A DNA stretch of 64,000 bases from an uncultured Acidobacteriota bacterium (GCA_902825875.1 CADECP010000008.1:62001-126000); one strand, 5' to 3'; counted from the stretch's first letter, positions 9,569 through 20,471 are shown. Notes: generated from the letters alone by a model not told the origin. A program made the numbers and translations.

Positions 9569-9658
9569 TCTTTCTACCACGAAATCACAGGAAGAAAACA
9601 CGAAGTGAACCCTGCACTCATCGCTCTTTGTGGCGCTTCGTGTGACTTCGCGGAAAGA
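9569..9658. repeat. Palindromic repeat between hypA and hypB (CACGAAG family)
   Basis: Arms at 9569-9607 and 9626-9658 share ACACGAAG / CTTCGTGT and the outer TCTTTC / GAAAGA. A related element lies at 39510-39583. It separates two genes of one operon, so it will be part of the transcript as a hairpin. Confidence 0.75.
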
Positions 9659-9680
9659 CGGAATTTTGAACGGAGGCTGT

Positions 9681-10421
9681 ATGTGTCAGGTGAAAGTCGA
9701 AACCAACATTCTGGAATTCAATGACGATTTGGCAACGCACAATCGCCAGTATTTCCGCGAACAAGGCTTGTTCGTCGTCAACTTCATGTCGGCGCCGGGC
9801 GCAGGCAAAACTTCCGTGCTGGAACAAACCATCCAGCGGTTGAAAACCGATTACCGGTTGGGCGTGATCGAAGGCGATTTGATGACCACGATTGACGCCG
9901 ACCGCATCTCGGCGTTGGGAGTGCCGGCGCACCAGATTACCACCGGCACGATTTGCCACCTGGATGCGCGAATGGTTCACAATGCGTTGCACAGTTTTCC
10001 TGTGAACGACCTGGATGTGCTGTTCATCGAAAATGTCGGCAATCTGGTTTGCCCCGTCGAATTCGACCTGGGTGAAGACATGCGCGTGATGGTTTACAGC
10101 ACAGTCGAAGGCGCCGAAAAACCCAAGAAGTATCCGATGATGTTTCACGAATCCACGGCGGTGTTGCTGAACAAAGTGGATTTGATTCCGTACGCCGGTG
10201 TCAGCCTGGACGAACTGCAACGCAACGTGCGCGAAGTCAGCCCGGCGACGACGATCTTCCCGCTTTCCTGCCGCACCGGCGAAGGCATTGACGAATGGAT
10301 CGTCTGGCTGAAAGCTCAGATCAAAACGCGGCAGCGCGAAGCCCATCGGTTTCCACGCACGCCTTTGCATACGCATTCACATCATCACGTTCATCAACAC
10401 GTCCACCAACACGTCAATTAA
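9681..10421 (+). CDS. hypB: Hydrogenase maturation GTPase HypB, His-rich C-terminus
   Basis: 246 residues from ATG 9681 (GGAGG 4 nt upstream); an upstream in-frame start at 9630 lies in the repeat and is rejected. SIMIBI-class GTPase: P-loop APGAGKTS (about residue 39-46), GDLMTTIDADR, the metal-site motif TICHLDA, and NKVDLIPYAG for guanine recognition. It hydrolyses GTP to drive nickel insertion with HypA. The N-terminal CxxCGC nickel site of the E. coli protein is absent, and a histidine-rich tail (HTHSHHHVHQHVHQHVN) is at the C-terminus, whereas His-rich stretches in HypB are usually N-terminal. Confidence 0.96.
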   Translation: MCQVKVETNILEFNDDLATHNRQYFREQGLFVVNFMSAPGAGKTSVLEQTIQRLKTDYRLGVIEGDLMTTIDADRISALGVPAHQITTGTICHLDARMVHNALHSFPVNDLDVLFIENVGNLVCPVEFDLGEDMRVMVYSTVEGAEKPKKYPMMFHESTAVLLNKVDLIPYAGVSLDELQRNVREVSPATTIFPLSCRTGEGIDEWIVWLKAQIKTRQREAHRFPRTPLHTHSHHHVHQHVHQHVN

Positions 10422-10428
10422 AACCGCC

Positions 10429-12756
10429 ATGCCCAAGCCAGTGCGGCAACCCAGCGCAAATTCCCGGCTTCGCCTGCGTCTGGCGATTCGCGGAGCCGTG
10501 CAAGGCGTTGGCTTTCGCCCATTCGTTTTCCGACTGGCAAAGGAATTGAATCTAACGGGATGGGTGAATAATTCCGCGCACGGCGTGACCATTGAAATCG
10601 AAGCTTCGCCGGACAAGTTGCAGCAGTTCCGGCTTCGCCTGGAATCGGAAAAACCGCCGCGTGCATTTATTCAAAGCCTGGAAGCCAGCTACCTTGACCC
10701 GCTGGGTTTCGACAACTTTGAAATCCGCAAAAGCGAACAGGGCGGCGAAAAAACAGCCTTCGTGCTGCCCGACATCGCCACCTGCCCGGAATGCCGTCAG
10801 GAAGTTTTCGACCCTGCCAATCGCCGTCATCGTTACCCGTTCACGAATTGCACGAACTGCGGCCCGCGATTCAGCATCATCCGGGCGCTGCCGTATGACC
10901 GCGCCAACACGACAATGAGCGGTTTTATGATGTGCGCCGAATGCACGGCGGAATATCACGATCCGTTAAATCGCCGTTTCCACGCGCAACCCAACGCTTG
11001 CCCGGCGTGCGGCCCCAATCTGGAATTGTGGGATTCAACCGGCGCGACGCTTTCGATCGGAGATCGGGCGTTGTTGGCCGCCGCCGAAGCGTTGCGATCC
11101 GGCGCAATTGTCGCCGTCAAAGGTCTGGGCGGATTTCACCTGATGGCAAATGCCCGAAACGACACAGCCATTCAATTGCTGCGCCAGCGCAAACACCGCG
11201 AAGAAAAACCATTCGCCGTCATGTATCCGACGTTGGCCATGCTCAAACAGGATTGCGAGGTGTCGGAATTGGAACAGCGTCTGTTGCTGTCGCCGGAATC
11301 TCCAATCGTGCTGTTGAGCAGGAAGACGGCTCATTCTGAATCCATCGCTCCGGGCAATCCGTATCTTGGCGCGATGTTGCCGTACACACCGTTGCATCAA
11401 CTGCTGCTGTCGGAACTCGGTTTTCCGGTCATCGCCACCAGCGGAAATCTTTCGGACGAACCGATCTGCACAGACGAACACGAAGCTCTGGCGCGATTGT
11501 GCGGCATTGCCGATTTGTTTCTGGTTCATAACCGTCCGATTGCGCGGCACGTGGACGATTCGATTGTGCGTGTCATGTCTGGGCGCGAAATGGTTTTGCG
11601 CCGTGCGCGCGGATATGCGCCGCTGCCAATTCATTTAGCAATTCATTTGGCAGAACGAACGCGGCCAAGCCTGGCCACCGGAGCGCATTTGAAAAACACT
11701 ATTGCTCTGGCCATTGGACAGGACGTGTTCACCAGCCAACACATCGGCGATCTTGAAACCGCTCAGGCTTACGAAGCATTCCAAAACGTCATTGGCAGTT
11801 TCGAGCGGCTTTATGAAACTCAACCCGAAGCCGTCGTTTGCGATGTGCATCCTGATTACCTTTCCACGAAATTTGCCCGTTCGATCGGCCTGCCTGTGCA
11901 TCAAGTGCAGCACCATCTGGCGCACGTCATGGCTTGCGTGGCGGAAAACGAAATCGAGTTGCCCGTGCTCGGCGTGGCTTGGGATGGAACAGGTTTCGGT
12001 TTGGACGGGACGATCTGGGGCGGTGAGTTTCTGAGCGTAGACAACGGCGGATTTCATCGCGCGGCGCATTTTCGCACCTTCGCGCTGCCCGGCGGCGAAA
12101 CAGCGGTCAAACAACCAAAACGCATTGCGCTGGGTTTGCTGTATGAAATTTTTGGCGATGCCGTGTTTTCGCGTAGCGATCTGGCGACGCTGCCGGCGTT
12201 CACGCCCGCCGAACGCGATGTGTTGCGCGCGATGCTCCATCGAAAAATCAACACGCCGCGCACGTCCAGCGCCGGACGGCTGTTTGACGCCATCGCGTCG
12301 CTGGTCAACCTGCGACAGGAAACCCGATGCGAAGGACAGGCCGCGATGGAACTGGAATTTGCGACAACCGGAATCAACACCACCGAAACTTACCCATTCC
12401 GGCTGGAAGAACCCAACCCACAACATACAACCCACAACATACTTTTTGACTGGGAACCGCTCATACGCACGCTGCTGGACGATGTGCAAACCGGTTCGCC
12501 CGTCGGCCTGATTTCGGCGAAGTTTCATAACACGCTGGCCGACCTTATCGTCGCCGTCGCCACGCGATTGAATCTGGAGCGCGTCGCGCTGACAGGCGGT
12601 TGTTTCCAGAACAAATACTTGCTGGAACGCGCAATCGAGCAATTACGGTCGGCGGGCTTTCGCCCATATTGGCATCAACGCATTCCAACCAACGACGGCG
12701 GCATCGCCGTTGGACAAATCGCGGCTGCCCAATGGCAACTGCGCCTGCAACAGTGA
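10429..12756 (+). CDS. hypF: Carbamoyltransferase HypF
   Basis: 775 residues, usual HypF length. Domains in order: acylphosphatase (RGAVQGVGFRPFVFRLA, about 20-105); two zinc-finger pairs (CPECRQEV...CTNCGP and CAECTAEYHD...CPACGP, about 120-195); YrdC-like domain (about 210-390, KGLGGFHLMANA); and a Kae1-like carbamoyltransferase domain (about 400-775, HHLAHVMAC, WDGTGFG, GGCFQN). It uses carbamoyl phosphate and ATP to make the carbamoyl-adenylate that HypE turns into the cyanide ligands of the NiFe site. Residues about 663-671 (NPQHTTHNI) come from a tandem 14-mer and look inserted. Confidence 0.97.
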   Translation: MPKPVRQPSANSRLRLRLAIRGAVQGVGFRPFVFRLAKELNLTGWVNNSAHGVTIEIEASPDKLQQFRLRLESEKPPRAFIQSLEASYLDPLGFDNFEIRKSEQGGEKTAFVLPDIATCPECRQEVFDPANRRHRYPFTNCTNCGPRFSIIRALPYDRANTTMSGFMMCAECTAEYHDPLNRRFHAQPNACPACGPNLELWDSTGATLSIGDRALLAAAEALRSGAIVAVKGLGGFHLMANARNDTAIQLLRQRKHREEKPFAVMYPTLAMLKQDCEVSELEQRLLLSPESPIVLLSRKTAHSESIAPGNPYLGAMLPYTPLHQLLLSELGFPVIATSGNLSDEPICTDEHEALARLCGIADLFLVHNRPIARHVDDSIVRVMSGREMVLRRARGYAPLPIHLAIHLAERTRPSLATGAHLKNTIALAIGQDVFTSQHIGDLETAQAYEAFQNVIGSFERLYETQPEAVVCDVHPDYLSTKFARSIGLPVHQVQHHLAHVMACVAENEIELPVLGVAWDGTGFGLDGTIWGGEFLSVDNGGFHRAAHFRTFALPGGETAVKQPKRIALGLLYEIFGDAVFSRSDLATLPAFTPAERDVLRAMLHRKINTPRTSSAGRLFDAIASLVNLRQETRCEGQAAMELEFATTGINTTETYPFRLEEPNPQHTTHNILFDWEPLIRTLLDDVQTGSPVGLISAKFHNTLADLIVAVATRLNLERVALTGGCFQNKYLLERAIEQLRSAGFRPYWHQRIPTNDGGIAVGQIAAAQWQLRLQQ
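12415..12442. repeat. Tandem 14-bp repeat inside hypF
   Basis: Two perfect copies of AACCCACAACATAC. Twenty-eight bases would break the frame by itself, so flanking bases must have compensated; the ORF stays open. Confidence 0.85.
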
Positions 12757-12765
12757 GGTGAATCA

Positions 12766-13020
12766 ATGTGTCTGGCGGTTCCCGGAAAGATTCTGAATAT
12801 CGAAGGCGATGACGTTTTGCGCAACGGCAAAGTCAATTTCGGCGGCATCGTCAAACAAATCAATTTGAGTTACGTGCCCGAAGCCAATGTGGGCGATTAC
12901 GTCGTTGTGCATGTCGGTTTTGCCTTGAGCGTCGTGGACGAAGAACAGGCGCGACAGGTGTTCGATTACCTGCATTCGATGGGCGAACTGGCCGAACTGA
13001 CCGAAGCGGAGACCGTATGA
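12766..13020 (+). CDS. hypC: Hydrogenase maturation chaperone HypC
   Basis: 84 residues starting MCLAVPGKI; Cys2, exposed after Met removal, binds the Fe(CN)2CO precursor together with HypD and the hydrogenase large subunit. The OB-like core ([30 protein letters not shown]) is canonical. GAGGTG precedes the ATG. The stop overlaps the hypD start (ATGA). Confidence 0.96.
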   Translation: MCLAVPGKILNIEGDDVLRNGKVNFGGIVKQINLSYVPEANVGDYVVVHVGFALSVVDEEQARQVFDYLHSMGELAELTEAETV

Positions 13021-14117
13021 AATTCGTGGATGAATATCGTGACGCCGAAGGAGCGCATGCGTTGGCGGCGGCAATCGCCGAAATCACCACGCGCAAGTGG
13101 ACTCTGATGGAAATTTGCGGCGGCCAGACTCACGCCATCGTCAAATTCGGCATTGACGAATTGCTGCCGCCACAAATCACCCTGGTGCATGGGCCGGGTT
13201 GTCCGGTGTGCGTAACGCCGATTGAATTAATTGACAAGGCGATTGCCATTGCTGCTCGTCCGAATGTCATCTTCTGTTCGTTCGGCGACATGCTGCGCGT
13301 GCCCGGATCGGAAAAGGATTTGTTCGTCGTCAAAGCCGAAGGCGGCGATGTTCGCATCGTGTATTCGCCGCTCGATTGCCTGAAAATCGCCCGCGAAAAC
13401 CCAAACAAGCAAGTTGTCTTTTTCGCCGTAGGTTTTGAAACGACTGCGCCCGCCAACGCCATGGCCGTTTACCAGGCCGCGCAACAAGGCATCGCCAATT
13501 TTTCGATGCTGGTTTCGCACGTATTGGTTCCGCCCGCGATGGAGGCATTGCTGTCGTCACCGGATTGTCGCGTGCAAGGCTTTCTGGCCGCCGGACACGT
13601 TTGCACAGTCATGGGGTACACCGAATACGAACCGATTGCCGCGAAATACCGCGTGCCAATTGTCGTGACGGGATTCGAACCGCTGGACATTCTGCAAGGC
13701 GTGCTGATGTCCGTGAAGCAACTGGAAAACGGTCGCGCCGAAGTCGAAAACCAGTACGCGCGTTCCGTTCGGCGCGACGGAAACCTGCCGGCGCAGGAAT
13801 TGGTCGGCAAAGTCTTCACCGTCGTTCCGCGAAAATGGCGCGGCGTAGGCGAAATTCCTCAAAGCGGTTTTGGCTTGAATGATGCCTACCGCGAATTCGA
13901 CGCCGAATTGCGCTTTGAACTCACCGATTACACCGCCGAAGAATCCGCTGAATGTATCAGCGGATTGATTATGCAGGGCATCAAAAAACCGCATGAATGT
14001 CCGGCCTTCGGCGCGCGCTGCACTCCGGAAATGCCGTTAGGCGCGCCGATGGTTTCCAACGAAGGAGCTTGCGCGGCGTATTACAGGTATCGCCGCATTA
14101 AGGCTCAGGCGGCGTAA
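13017..14117 (+). CDS. hypD: Fe(CN)2CO assembly scaffold HypD
   Basis: 366 residues. Conserved cysteine motifs are present: CGGQTHAIV (about residue 38), [10 protein letters not shown] (about 60-69) and the C-terminal [4Fe-4S] set including [20 protein letters not shown] and GACAAYYRY. With HypC it forms the scaffold on which iron receives CN and CO. It overlaps hypC by four bases and precedes hypE by 12 bp. All key residues I can check are present. Confidence 0.97.
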   Translation: MKFVDEYRDAEGAHALAAAIAEITTRKWTLMEICGGQTHAIVKFGIDELLPPQITLVHGPGCPVCVTPIELIDKAIAIAARPNVIFCSFGDMLRVPGSEKDLFVVKAEGGDVRIVYSPLDCLKIARENPNKQVVFFAVGFETTAPANAMAVYQAAQQGIANFSMLVSHVLVPPAMEALLSSPDCRVQGFLAAGHVCTVMGYTEYEPIAAKYRVPIVVTGFEPLDILQGVLMSVKQLENGRAEVENQYARSVRRDGNLPAQELVGKVFTVVPRKWRGVGEIPQSGFGLNDAYREFDAELRFELTDYTAEESAECISGLIMQGIKKPHECPAFGARCTPEMPLGAPMVSNEGACAAYYRYRRIKAQAA

Positions 14118-14129
14118 AGGAAAGAAACG

Positions 14130-15185
14130 ATGGCTGATTTTCAAGATTTCAACCTTAGTTGTCCGCTGCCGATTCAACAATATCCGCACGTGTTGTTGGC
14201 GCACGGCGGCGGCGGCAAGTTAATGCATCAACTGATTGAAACCGTTTTCGTCCCCGCGTTTTCCAATTCATTGCTTGGCGTGCGACACGACGGAGCCAGC
14301 TTTGCGGTGGGCGATGCGCGGCTGGCTTTCACCACGGATTCGTACGTCGTGCGTCCGCTGTTCTTCCCCGGCGGCGACATTGGTTCGCTGGCCATCAATG
14401 GCACGGTCAACGATCTGGCAATGTGCGGCGCGCGTCCGCTTTACCTGAGCGCCGGGTTCATTTTGGAGGAAGGTTTGCCGATGGAAACGCTCTGGCGCGT
14501 GGTGCAATCCATGCGGCAGGCGGCGGACGCGGCAGGCGTGCAACTGGTCACCGGCGACACCAAAGTTGTGGACAAGGGCAAAGGCGACGGCATTTTCATC
14601 AACACCGCCGGCTTAGGCATCATCGAACATTCGCTGGCCATCAATCCGAATAGTGTCCAACCCGGCGACGCCATTTTGCTAAGCGGCGATCTGGGACGAC
14701 ACGGCGTCGCCATTATGGCCGAACGCGAAGGCCTGGAATTTGAAAGCCGGATTGAAAGCGATTGCGCTCAGCTCAGCGGAATCGTTCAAGCGATGCTTGA
14801 TTCCGGGATCGCGATTCACTGCCTGCGCGACCTGACGCGCGGCGGATTGACCAGCGCCCTGGTCGAAATTGCCGAATCGGCCAACCGGCAAATTCAGATC
14901 GAAGAAACTCGAATCCCTGTGCGCGAAGACGTGCGCGGCGCTTGCGAAATTTTAGGACTCGACCCGATGTATCTGGCCAACGAAGGCCGCTTCATCGCCT
15001 TCCTGCCTCCCGCACAAGCCGAACAAGCACTGGCAGTAATGAACGCTCATTCGACGGATACCGGCGCTGCTTTGATTGGAACCGTGACGGATATAGCTCG
15101 CCCTTTGGTAATGTTGAAAAGTCGTATCGGCGCCATGCGGATTGTGGATATGTTCAGCGGCGAACAGTTGCCACGCATTTGCTGA
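14130..15185 (+). CDS. hypE: Carbamoyl dehydratase HypE
   Basis: 351 residues, AIR-synthase/PurM-like fold ([40 protein letters not shown]). It ends exactly with PRIC, the conserved C-terminal motif whose cysteine accepts the carbamoyl group from HypF and is dehydrated with ATP to thiocyanate. Last gene of the operon; a bidirectional hairpin at 15200-15250 follows. Confidence 0.97.
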   Translation: MADFQDFNLSCPLPIQQYPHVLLAHGGGGKLMHQLIETVFVPAFSNSLLGVRHDGASFAVGDARLAFTTDSYVVRPLFFPGGDIGSLAINGTVNDLAMCGARPLYLSAGFILEEGLPMETLWRVVQSMRQAADAAGVQLVTGDTKVVDKGKGDGIFINTAGLGIIEHSLAINPNSVQPGDAILLSGDLGRHGVAIMAEREGLEFESRIESDCAQLSGIVQAMLDSGIAIHCLRDLTRGGLTSALVEIAESANRQIQIEETRIPVREDVRGACEILGLDPMYLANEGRFIAFLPPAQAEQALAVMNAHSTDTGAALIGTVTDIARPLVMLKSRIGAMRIVDMFSGEQLPRIC

Positions 15186-15199
15186 ACCGATTGCCGAAA

Positions 15200-15250
15200 A
15201 CGCCAAAAGCGCGAAAGGACGTAATCGTCTTCTCGCGCTTTTGGTGTTTT
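15200..15250. terminator. Bidirectional intrinsic terminator between hypE and the TRASH-domain gene
   Basis: Arms ACGCCAAAAGCGCGA (15200-15214) and TCGCGCTTTTGGTGT (15233-15247), one mismatch, with T-runs on both strands. It separates convergent operons. Confidence 0.75.
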
Positions 15251-15262
15251 GTGATTGGAGTT

Positions 15263-15934
15263 TTAAGGCTTGATGAATTTTTCCGGGTTTTTCTTCGCCG
15301 CTTCCAGACAGCTTTCGCAGCAGAAATAAACCGTGCGGCCAAAGAAGCCGAATTTGATTTCTTTGTTGACCGGCGCACCTGTCACCGGACAGGTTTCAAC
15401 GCCATCGCCTTTGCCGACGAACGCAGCCTCTTCTTTTTTCGGAGCGCCGGGTAGCGGATGTTCCTTATGCATGATCGAAGCGCCGACTTTGGTAAATTCC
15501 GAAACTCCAGCCGCGTGAGACTGAATCAATTGAACCACATAAGCATCCTCGGAAGTTTCTACCACCTTGACGCCTTTGGCCGTGTTGGTCAGTTCCATTT
15601 TGATTTTGGCGGAATGTTTGAACAGTTCGGCAAACAGCGGATCCCATTGGCGAATCGGTTGTTTCTTTTCCAGTCGGGCTTTCATAGCCCAAGCGTGTTC
15701 GACGATCAAAGCTTTGACTTTCGGATCGTCGGATTCGGTGAGGGTTTCGACTCCGTTGCTGATGTTTTTGATCGTTCGCGTGATTTTCTTGTGATCGTCA
15801 AACAAAGCGTGAATGGTTCTCATGTCCTGCGGCTGATTGCCGCCCATTCCGCGCCCTTGCCCCTGAGCCAGTGCAGTCGTAGCAAACAACGAAACCATCA
15901 ATGCAAAAGATAAGAACAAAGTTTTTCGTGACAT
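15263..15934 (-). CDS. Secreted protein with C-terminal TRASH/YHS-like metal-binding domain
   Basis: 223 residues. Signal peptide [23 protein letters not shown]. The middle (about 35-160) is helical and Lys/Glu/His-rich with no family I can name. The last 45 residues ([39 protein letters not shown]) match the TRASH/YHS pattern C-x...-F-C-C-x2-C, a small treble-clef metal site. It is the last gene of the RND efflux operon and may bind or sense the exported metal in the periplasm; that role is inferred from position. Confidence 0.75.
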   Translation of the reverse strand: MSRKTLFLSFALMVSLFATTALAQGQGRGMGGNQPQDMRTIHALFDDHKKITRTIKNISNGVETLTESDDPKVKALIVEHAWAMKARLEKKQPIRQWDPLFAELFKHSAKIKMELTNTAKGVKVVETSEDAYVVQLIQSHAAGVSEFTKVGASIMHKEHPLPGAPKKEEAAFVGKGDGVETCPVTGAPVNKEIKFGFFGRTVYFCCESCLEAAKKNPEKFIKP

Positions 15935-15950
15935 ACCTGCCTCCTTTTGG

Positions 15951-18900
15951 TTAAGCCGCCGTGTCCGGCGCGCTTTCAGTTACGCCGGTCGCTGAAGATT
16001 CTTCAATCCCTTCAACCGGCAAATTTTCAATCGCAGCTTCTGAAGCTGTGTGCTTCTTTCGCTCGCTCAAGTAATAAAGAATCGGCACGGTCATGCGCGA
16101 CAACAACAGCGAAGCAACTTCGCCCGCCATCAACGAAATGGCCAAGCCTTGAAAAATCGGATCGAACAAAATCACTGTCGCGCCGACTACGACCGCTGCC
16201 GCCGTCAGCATCATCGGACGAAAGCGCACGGCTCCGGCGTCAATCACCGCGTCAGCCAAAGGCATTCCCTGCTTCAATCGCAGTTCTACAAAATCCACCA
16301 GGATGATGGAATTGCGAACTACGATTCCCGCTCCGGCAATAAAGCCTATCATCGAAGTCGCAGTGAAAAACGCATTCATCAAACCGTGCGCTGGCAAAAT
16401 GCCAACCAGCGAAAACGGAATCGCAGCCATAATCGCAAACGGCGTTTTGAACGATTGAAACCAGCCGACCACCAGCACATAAATCAGCACCATCACGGCA
16501 GCAAACGCCAGCCCCAGGTCGCGGAACACTTCGTAAGTGATGTGCCATTCGCCGTCCCACTTCATGGCGAATTTGTCAGTCGTGAAAGGCTGCTGAGCGA
16601 CGAATCGTTCCAGCGCGTAACCTTCCGGCAGCTTCATTTTTTCAATCGCGTCGTTCAATTGCAGGATGGCGTAAACGGGACTTTCTACGCTGCCCGCCAC
16701 GTCGCCGGTCACGTAAGTCACGGGCATCAGGTTTTTGTGGTAAATGCTTTTGTCATTCGTTTGCTCAACGACTTTGACCAGTTCGCCAAGCGAAACCAGG
16801 TTGCCGCCCGCCCCCATCACCTTGATTTGCTTCAAATCTTCCACGCTGGAACGTTCGGCGCGCGACAAGCGCAAGACTATCGGCAAGTCTTCTTTTTCCG
16901 CAGGCTGATGTGCCAAGCCAACCGGCATGCCTTCAACCGCGATTCGCAAAGTCGCGGCGACCTGTTCAGCCGACACGCCGTTCAGCGCGGCTTTTTCTTT
17001 ATCCACGACGAATTGAAACTTCGGCTGGTCGTCTTCGACGTACCAATCCACATCCACTACGCCCGGAGTTTTATCGAAGATGTCGCGGATGTTTTTAGCG
17101 ATTTCCATCTGCCGCTGATAATTCGGGCCGTAAATTTCAGCTACTAAAGTTTGCAGAACCGGTGGGCCAGGAGGGACTTCAGAAACTTTGACACGCGCAT
17201 TGTGTTTGGCGGCAATCTGTTGAATGGCCGGGCGGATGCGTTTGGCGATGTCGTGGCTTTGCGCGTCGCGTTCGGATTTGCCAACCAGATTGACCTGAAT
17301 GTCTGCGACGTTCGCGCCTCGCCGCAAATAGTAATGCCGCACCAGTCCATTGAAGTTGTACGGCGAAGCAGTGCCGACGTACAACTGGTAATTGACGACT
17401 TCTGGAACCGAGCGCAGCGTGTCGGCAATTTCTCGCGTGACGGCAGCGGTTTGTTCCAGCGGAGTGCCTTCGGGCGTGTCAATGATGATCTGGAATTCGC
17501 TCTTGTTGTCGAAAGGCAGCATCTTGACGCGGACAAGCTTGAAGGCGAACAACGACACAGAAGCCAGCAACAACAAGACAACGCCGAACAGGAATCCATA
17601 TCGCCAGCGCGGCACACGAATCAGTTTCGACATCACGCGGCGATACGCTTGAGTCAGGCGGCCTTCGCTTTCTTCGTCGTGGTGGCCGCCGCCGTCAGTC
17701 TTGCGTTTCAACAACCTCAAACTCGCCCATGGCGTAACGATGAACGCCACCAGCAGCGAAAATATCATCGCCGCCGAAGCGCCAATCGGAATCGGTTCCA
17801 TATACGGACCCATCAAGCCACCGACAAACGCCATCGGCAAAATCGCTGCAATGACCGCAAACGTAGCCAGAATCGTAGGGTTGCCAACTTCGTCCACAGC
17901 TTCGACGGCAATGTCTATCAACGGGCGGCCTTTGTTTTCAGGCATTCGGTAATGCCGCGCCATGTTTTCAACCACGACAATGGCGTCATCCACCAAAATG
18001 CCGATGGAAAAAATCAGCGCAAACAGCGTGATTCGGTTGAGCGTGTAACCGTAAAAGTAAAAGACCGCCAAAGTCAGAGCCAAAGTCACCGGAATGGCTA
18101 TCGCAACGATGCCCGATTCGCGCAAACCCAGCGTCAGCCAAATCAGCAAGGCTACGGACAAGATGGCGATGAACATGTGCAGCAACAGTTCGTTGGATTT
18201 TTCGCTGGCCGTTTCGCCGTAATTGCGAGTTGTGGTGACGGTCACATCGCTGGGAATCAACGAACCTTTCAGATGCTCGACTTTTTCCAGCACCTTGTCG
18301 GCAATCTCAATCGCATTTTTGCCTTTACGCTTGGCCACGGAAATCGTCACAGCGTTTGTAGTTCCGCCTTTAGGCGGTTGGGTTTGATTGAGAACGCTGC
18401 CGCCTGAAGGCGGAACTACGAACGCGCTTCCCAGACCGAACATCACATAATCATTTGCCTCTTCCGCGCCGTCTTCGATCCTGGCCACATCGCGCAAATA
18501 CACAGGGCGATTGTTGAACGCGCTGATGACTACGTTTCCGACTTCTTCCGCCGTGTGCAGAAAGCCGCCGGTTTCAACCAAAAACTCCCGATTGCCCGTG
18601 GCGAAACTGCCCGATTGCAATTGTTTGTTCGATTGTTCCAGCACAGGCGCAACCATCGCCGGAGCGACGTTAAACCCAGCCATTCGCGCTTCATCCAAAA
18701 CCACGCGAATCTGCCGACGTTGACCGCCGATAATTTTGACTTCTGAAACGTCGCTGACTTCTTTGATTTGATCGTGAACTTGAGCGGCGATGCGGCGCAG
18801 CGTGAAAGCGTCGTAAACCTGGCTGGAAAGCGTCAGCGCCAGAATCGGCACGTCGTCAATTGAACGCGGTTTGACCAGCGGCTGCGAAGCTCCGGGCGGA

Positions 18901-19277
18901 ATCAGATCGAAGTTCGCCATCATTTTTTGATTCAGTCGGACGATGGCGTTTTCTTCGTTTTGGCCGACCAAAAACCTGACAACGGTCATTGCCTGTCCCG
19001 GCGACGAAGTCGAATAAACGTATTCAACGCCCGGAACTTCCCACAGCAATTTTTCCATCGGCTTGGTGACGCGCTCTTCCACTTCTTTGGCCGAAGCGCC
19101 GGGCATTGCCACAAACACGTCAATCATCGGCACTACGATTTGCGGTTCTTCTTCGCGCGGCAACATGACCACGGCGGCCAAACCGAGCAAGATCGAAGCT
19201 CCGACAATCAACGGCGTCAGCTTCGACGCGATGAAGGCGCGCGCGACTTTTCCGGCCAATCCGATTTCGGTCTTCAT
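15951..19277 (-). CDS. RND efflux pump inner-membrane permease (AcrB/HAE-type)
   Basis: 1108 residues, 12 membrane segments in two halves. It starts with a cytoplasmic stretch and TM1 ([20 protein letters not shown]), then the REEEPQI and [16 protein letters not shown] porter motifs. TM4 contains [14 protein letters not shown] with the paired Asp residues of the proton relay. The ATG overlaps the stop of the adaptor gene. Residues about 286-307 ([10 protein letters not shown]...KGGTTN) derive from a palindromic repeat and lie between two porter strands; the flanking sequence is normal. The pump, adaptor and TolC form a tripartite exporter across both membranes. Substrate not readable; a metal or sulfur compound is suggested by the neighbours. 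Confidence 0.93.
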   Translation of the reverse strand: MKTEIGLAGKVARAFIASKLTPLIVGASILLGLAAVVMLPREEEPQIVVPMIDVFVAMPGASAKEVEERVTKPMEKLLWEVPGVEYVYSTSSPGQAMTVVRFLVGQNEENAIVRLNQKMMANFDLIPPGASQPLVKPRSIDDVPILALTLSSQVYDAFTLRRIAAQVHDQIKEVSDVSEVKIIGGQRRQIRVVLDEARMAGFNVAPAMVAPVLEQSNKQLQSGSFATGNREFLVETGGFLHTAEEVGNVVISAFNNRPVYLRDVARIEDGAEEANDYVMFGLGSAFVVPPSGGSVLNQTQPPKGGTTNAVTISVAKRKGKNAIEIADKVLEKVEHLKGSLIPSDVTVTTTRNYGETASEKSNELLLHMFIAILSVALLIWLTLGLRESGIVAIAIPVTLALTLAVFYFYGYTLNRITLFALIFSIGILVDDAIVVVENMARHYRMPENKGRPLIDIAVEAVDEVGNPTILATFAVIAAILPMAFVGGLMGPYMEPIPIGASAAMIFSLLVAFIVTPWASLRLLKRKTDGGGHHDEESEGRLTQAYRRVMSKLIRVPRWRYGFLFGVVLLLLASVSLFAFKLVRVKMLPFDNKSEFQIIIDTPEGTPLEQTAAVTREIADTLRSVPEVVNYQLYVGTASPYNFNGLVRHYYLRRGANVADIQVNLVGKSERDAQSHDIAKRIRPAIQQIAAKHNARVKVSEVPPGPPVLQTLVAEIYGPNYQRQMEIAKNIRDIFDKTPGVVDVDWYVEDDQPKFQFVVDKEKAALNGVSAEQVAATLRIAVEGMPVGLAHQPAEKEDLPIVLRLSRAERSSVEDLKQIKVMGAGGNLVSLGELVKVVEQTNDKSIYHKNLMPVTYVTGDVAGSVESPVYAILQLNDAIEKMKLPEGYALERFVAQQPFTTDKFAMKWDGEWHITYEVFRDLGLAFAAVMVLIYVLVVGWFQSFKTPFAIMAAIPFSLVGILPAHGLMNAFFTATSMIGFIAGAGIVVRNSIILVDFVELRLKQGMPLADAVIDAGAVRFRPMMLTAAAVVVGATVILFDPIFQGLAISLMAGEVASLLLSRMTVPILYYLSERKKHTASEAAIENLPVEGIEESSATGVTESAPDTAA
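18358..18419. repeat. 62-bp palindromic repeat in frame inside the RND permease gene
   Basis: Arms GTAGTTCCGCCTTTAGGCGG (18358-18377) and CCGCCTGAAGGCGGAACTAC (18400-18419) are inverted copies with one mismatch. The host reading frame stays open through it. Confidence 0.9.
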
Positions 19278-20467
19278 TGCACTTTCACTCCGTCGTTCAG
19301 TTTGGCAACGCCGTCAACCGCAATGCGTTCGCCTTCGTTTAAGCCGGACAAAACCTCCACGCGGTCGCCAAAGCTTTTGCCGGTTTTGACCAAACGCAAT
19401 CGCGCGACGTTCGCTTCATTCACCACAAACACTCCTGTGAGTTGGCCGCGTTGCGTAATGGCTTTGGCTGGGATGGCAATCGCCTGCCGCTGCTCGCGCA
19501 GAAATCGCGCCGTGCCGTACAAACCGGAGCGCAGTTGCGATTGCGTCACCACGTCAATTTTGACGGTGTAGCTGCGGCTCGCGGGATCGGCAGCGGGCAG
19601 GATTTCAGCAACCGCGCCTTCCAACTCTTCACCACCGATGGCGTCAATGCGAACGCGCGCGCGGTCTTTCAATTTGATGTTGCCGATTTGCGATTCTTCG
19701 ATGGCGGCTTCCAACCGATACCGCGAAGCGTCTTCAATCGTCAGCAACGGAGCGCCCGGCGTGGCCGTCGCTCCGACTTCAATTTGTTTGGCGGTGACAA
19801 TGCCGCTGATTGGCGTGACGACGCGCGCGTATCCGGCAAAGATTTGCGCGCTGGCAATGTCTGCTTTGGCCTGATCCATTTGCGCCTGAGCTTGTCTCTT
19901 TTTTGCGGCCAGCATGTCCAGCATTTTCGCCGCGCGGTCGGCTTCGGCTTCGGCGACGGTGGCTCTGGCTTTGACTTCATCGAATTCCTGCGGACTGACG
20001 GATTTTCTATCCAGCAAGGTCTGATAGCGCGCCAGCGTCGCTGCGGCCAAACGTTTGTTGGCTTCAGCGGCGGCTTTGGCGGATTGGGCGGCGTTGTCAG
20101 TTTGATCGGCTTCGGCAACGGATTGTTCAGCTTGACGCAATCCGGCCTGAGCTTTTTGCAACTGCGCGGCGGCTTCGCGGTTGTCAATTTCGATCAAGGC
20201 TTGCCCGGCATTGACGCGGTCGCCTTCTCGGACGCGAAGCGAAATCACCGTGCCCATGATTCTTGAAGACAACACCGTCGTATTTTTAGCGCGCACGGTT
20301 CCAGTCGCTTCGTAAAAATCGTCAACCGGCGCGGCGGCGACTTTCTCAACCTGCACGCCTGTGACGACCAGCGGTTTTTCGGCTGCGGGCTGCGGCTTCT
20401 TTCCGCACGCCAACTGCAACATCGCAATCGCGCCGAAAACAAAAATGATGGCAAATTTGGTTTTCAT
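19274..20467 (-). CDS. RND periplasmic adaptor (membrane fusion lipoprotein)
   Basis: 397 residues from ATG 20467; an in-frame ATG at 20494 overlaps tolC and is less likely. The lipobox MLQLACGKK marks a lipoprotein anchored in the inner membrane. Family pattern: beta-barrel and lipoyl halves ([34 protein letters not shown]...[22 protein letters not shown]) around a long Ala/Gln-rich coiled-coil hairpin (about 95-200). It links the RND pump to TolC. Four-base overlap with the pump gene shows one transcript. Confidence 0.92.
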   Translation of the reverse strand: MKTKFAIIFVFGAIAMLQLACGKKPQPAAEKPLVVTGVQVEKVAAAPVDDFYEATGTVRAKNTTVLSSRIMGTVISLRVREGDRVNAGQALIEIDNREAAAQLQKAQAGLRQAEQSVAEADQTDNAAQSAKAAAEANKRLAAATLARYQTLLDRKSVSPQEFDEVKARATVAEAEADRAAKMLDMLAAKKRQAQAQMDQAKADIASAQIFAGYARVVTPISGIVTAKQIEVGATATPGAPLLTIEDASRYRLEAAIEESQIGNIKLKDRARVRIDAIGGEELEGAVAEILPAADPASRSYTVKIDVVTQSQLRSGLYGTARFLREQRQAIAIPAKAITQRGQLTGVFVVNEANVARLRLVKTGKSFGDRVEVLSGLNEGERIAVDGVAKLNDGVKVQ

Positions 20468-20471
20468 GGTT

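Noticed and set aside
11635-12642. 335-aa ORF on the minus strand
   Set aside because: Antisense of hypF; no recognisable protein features.
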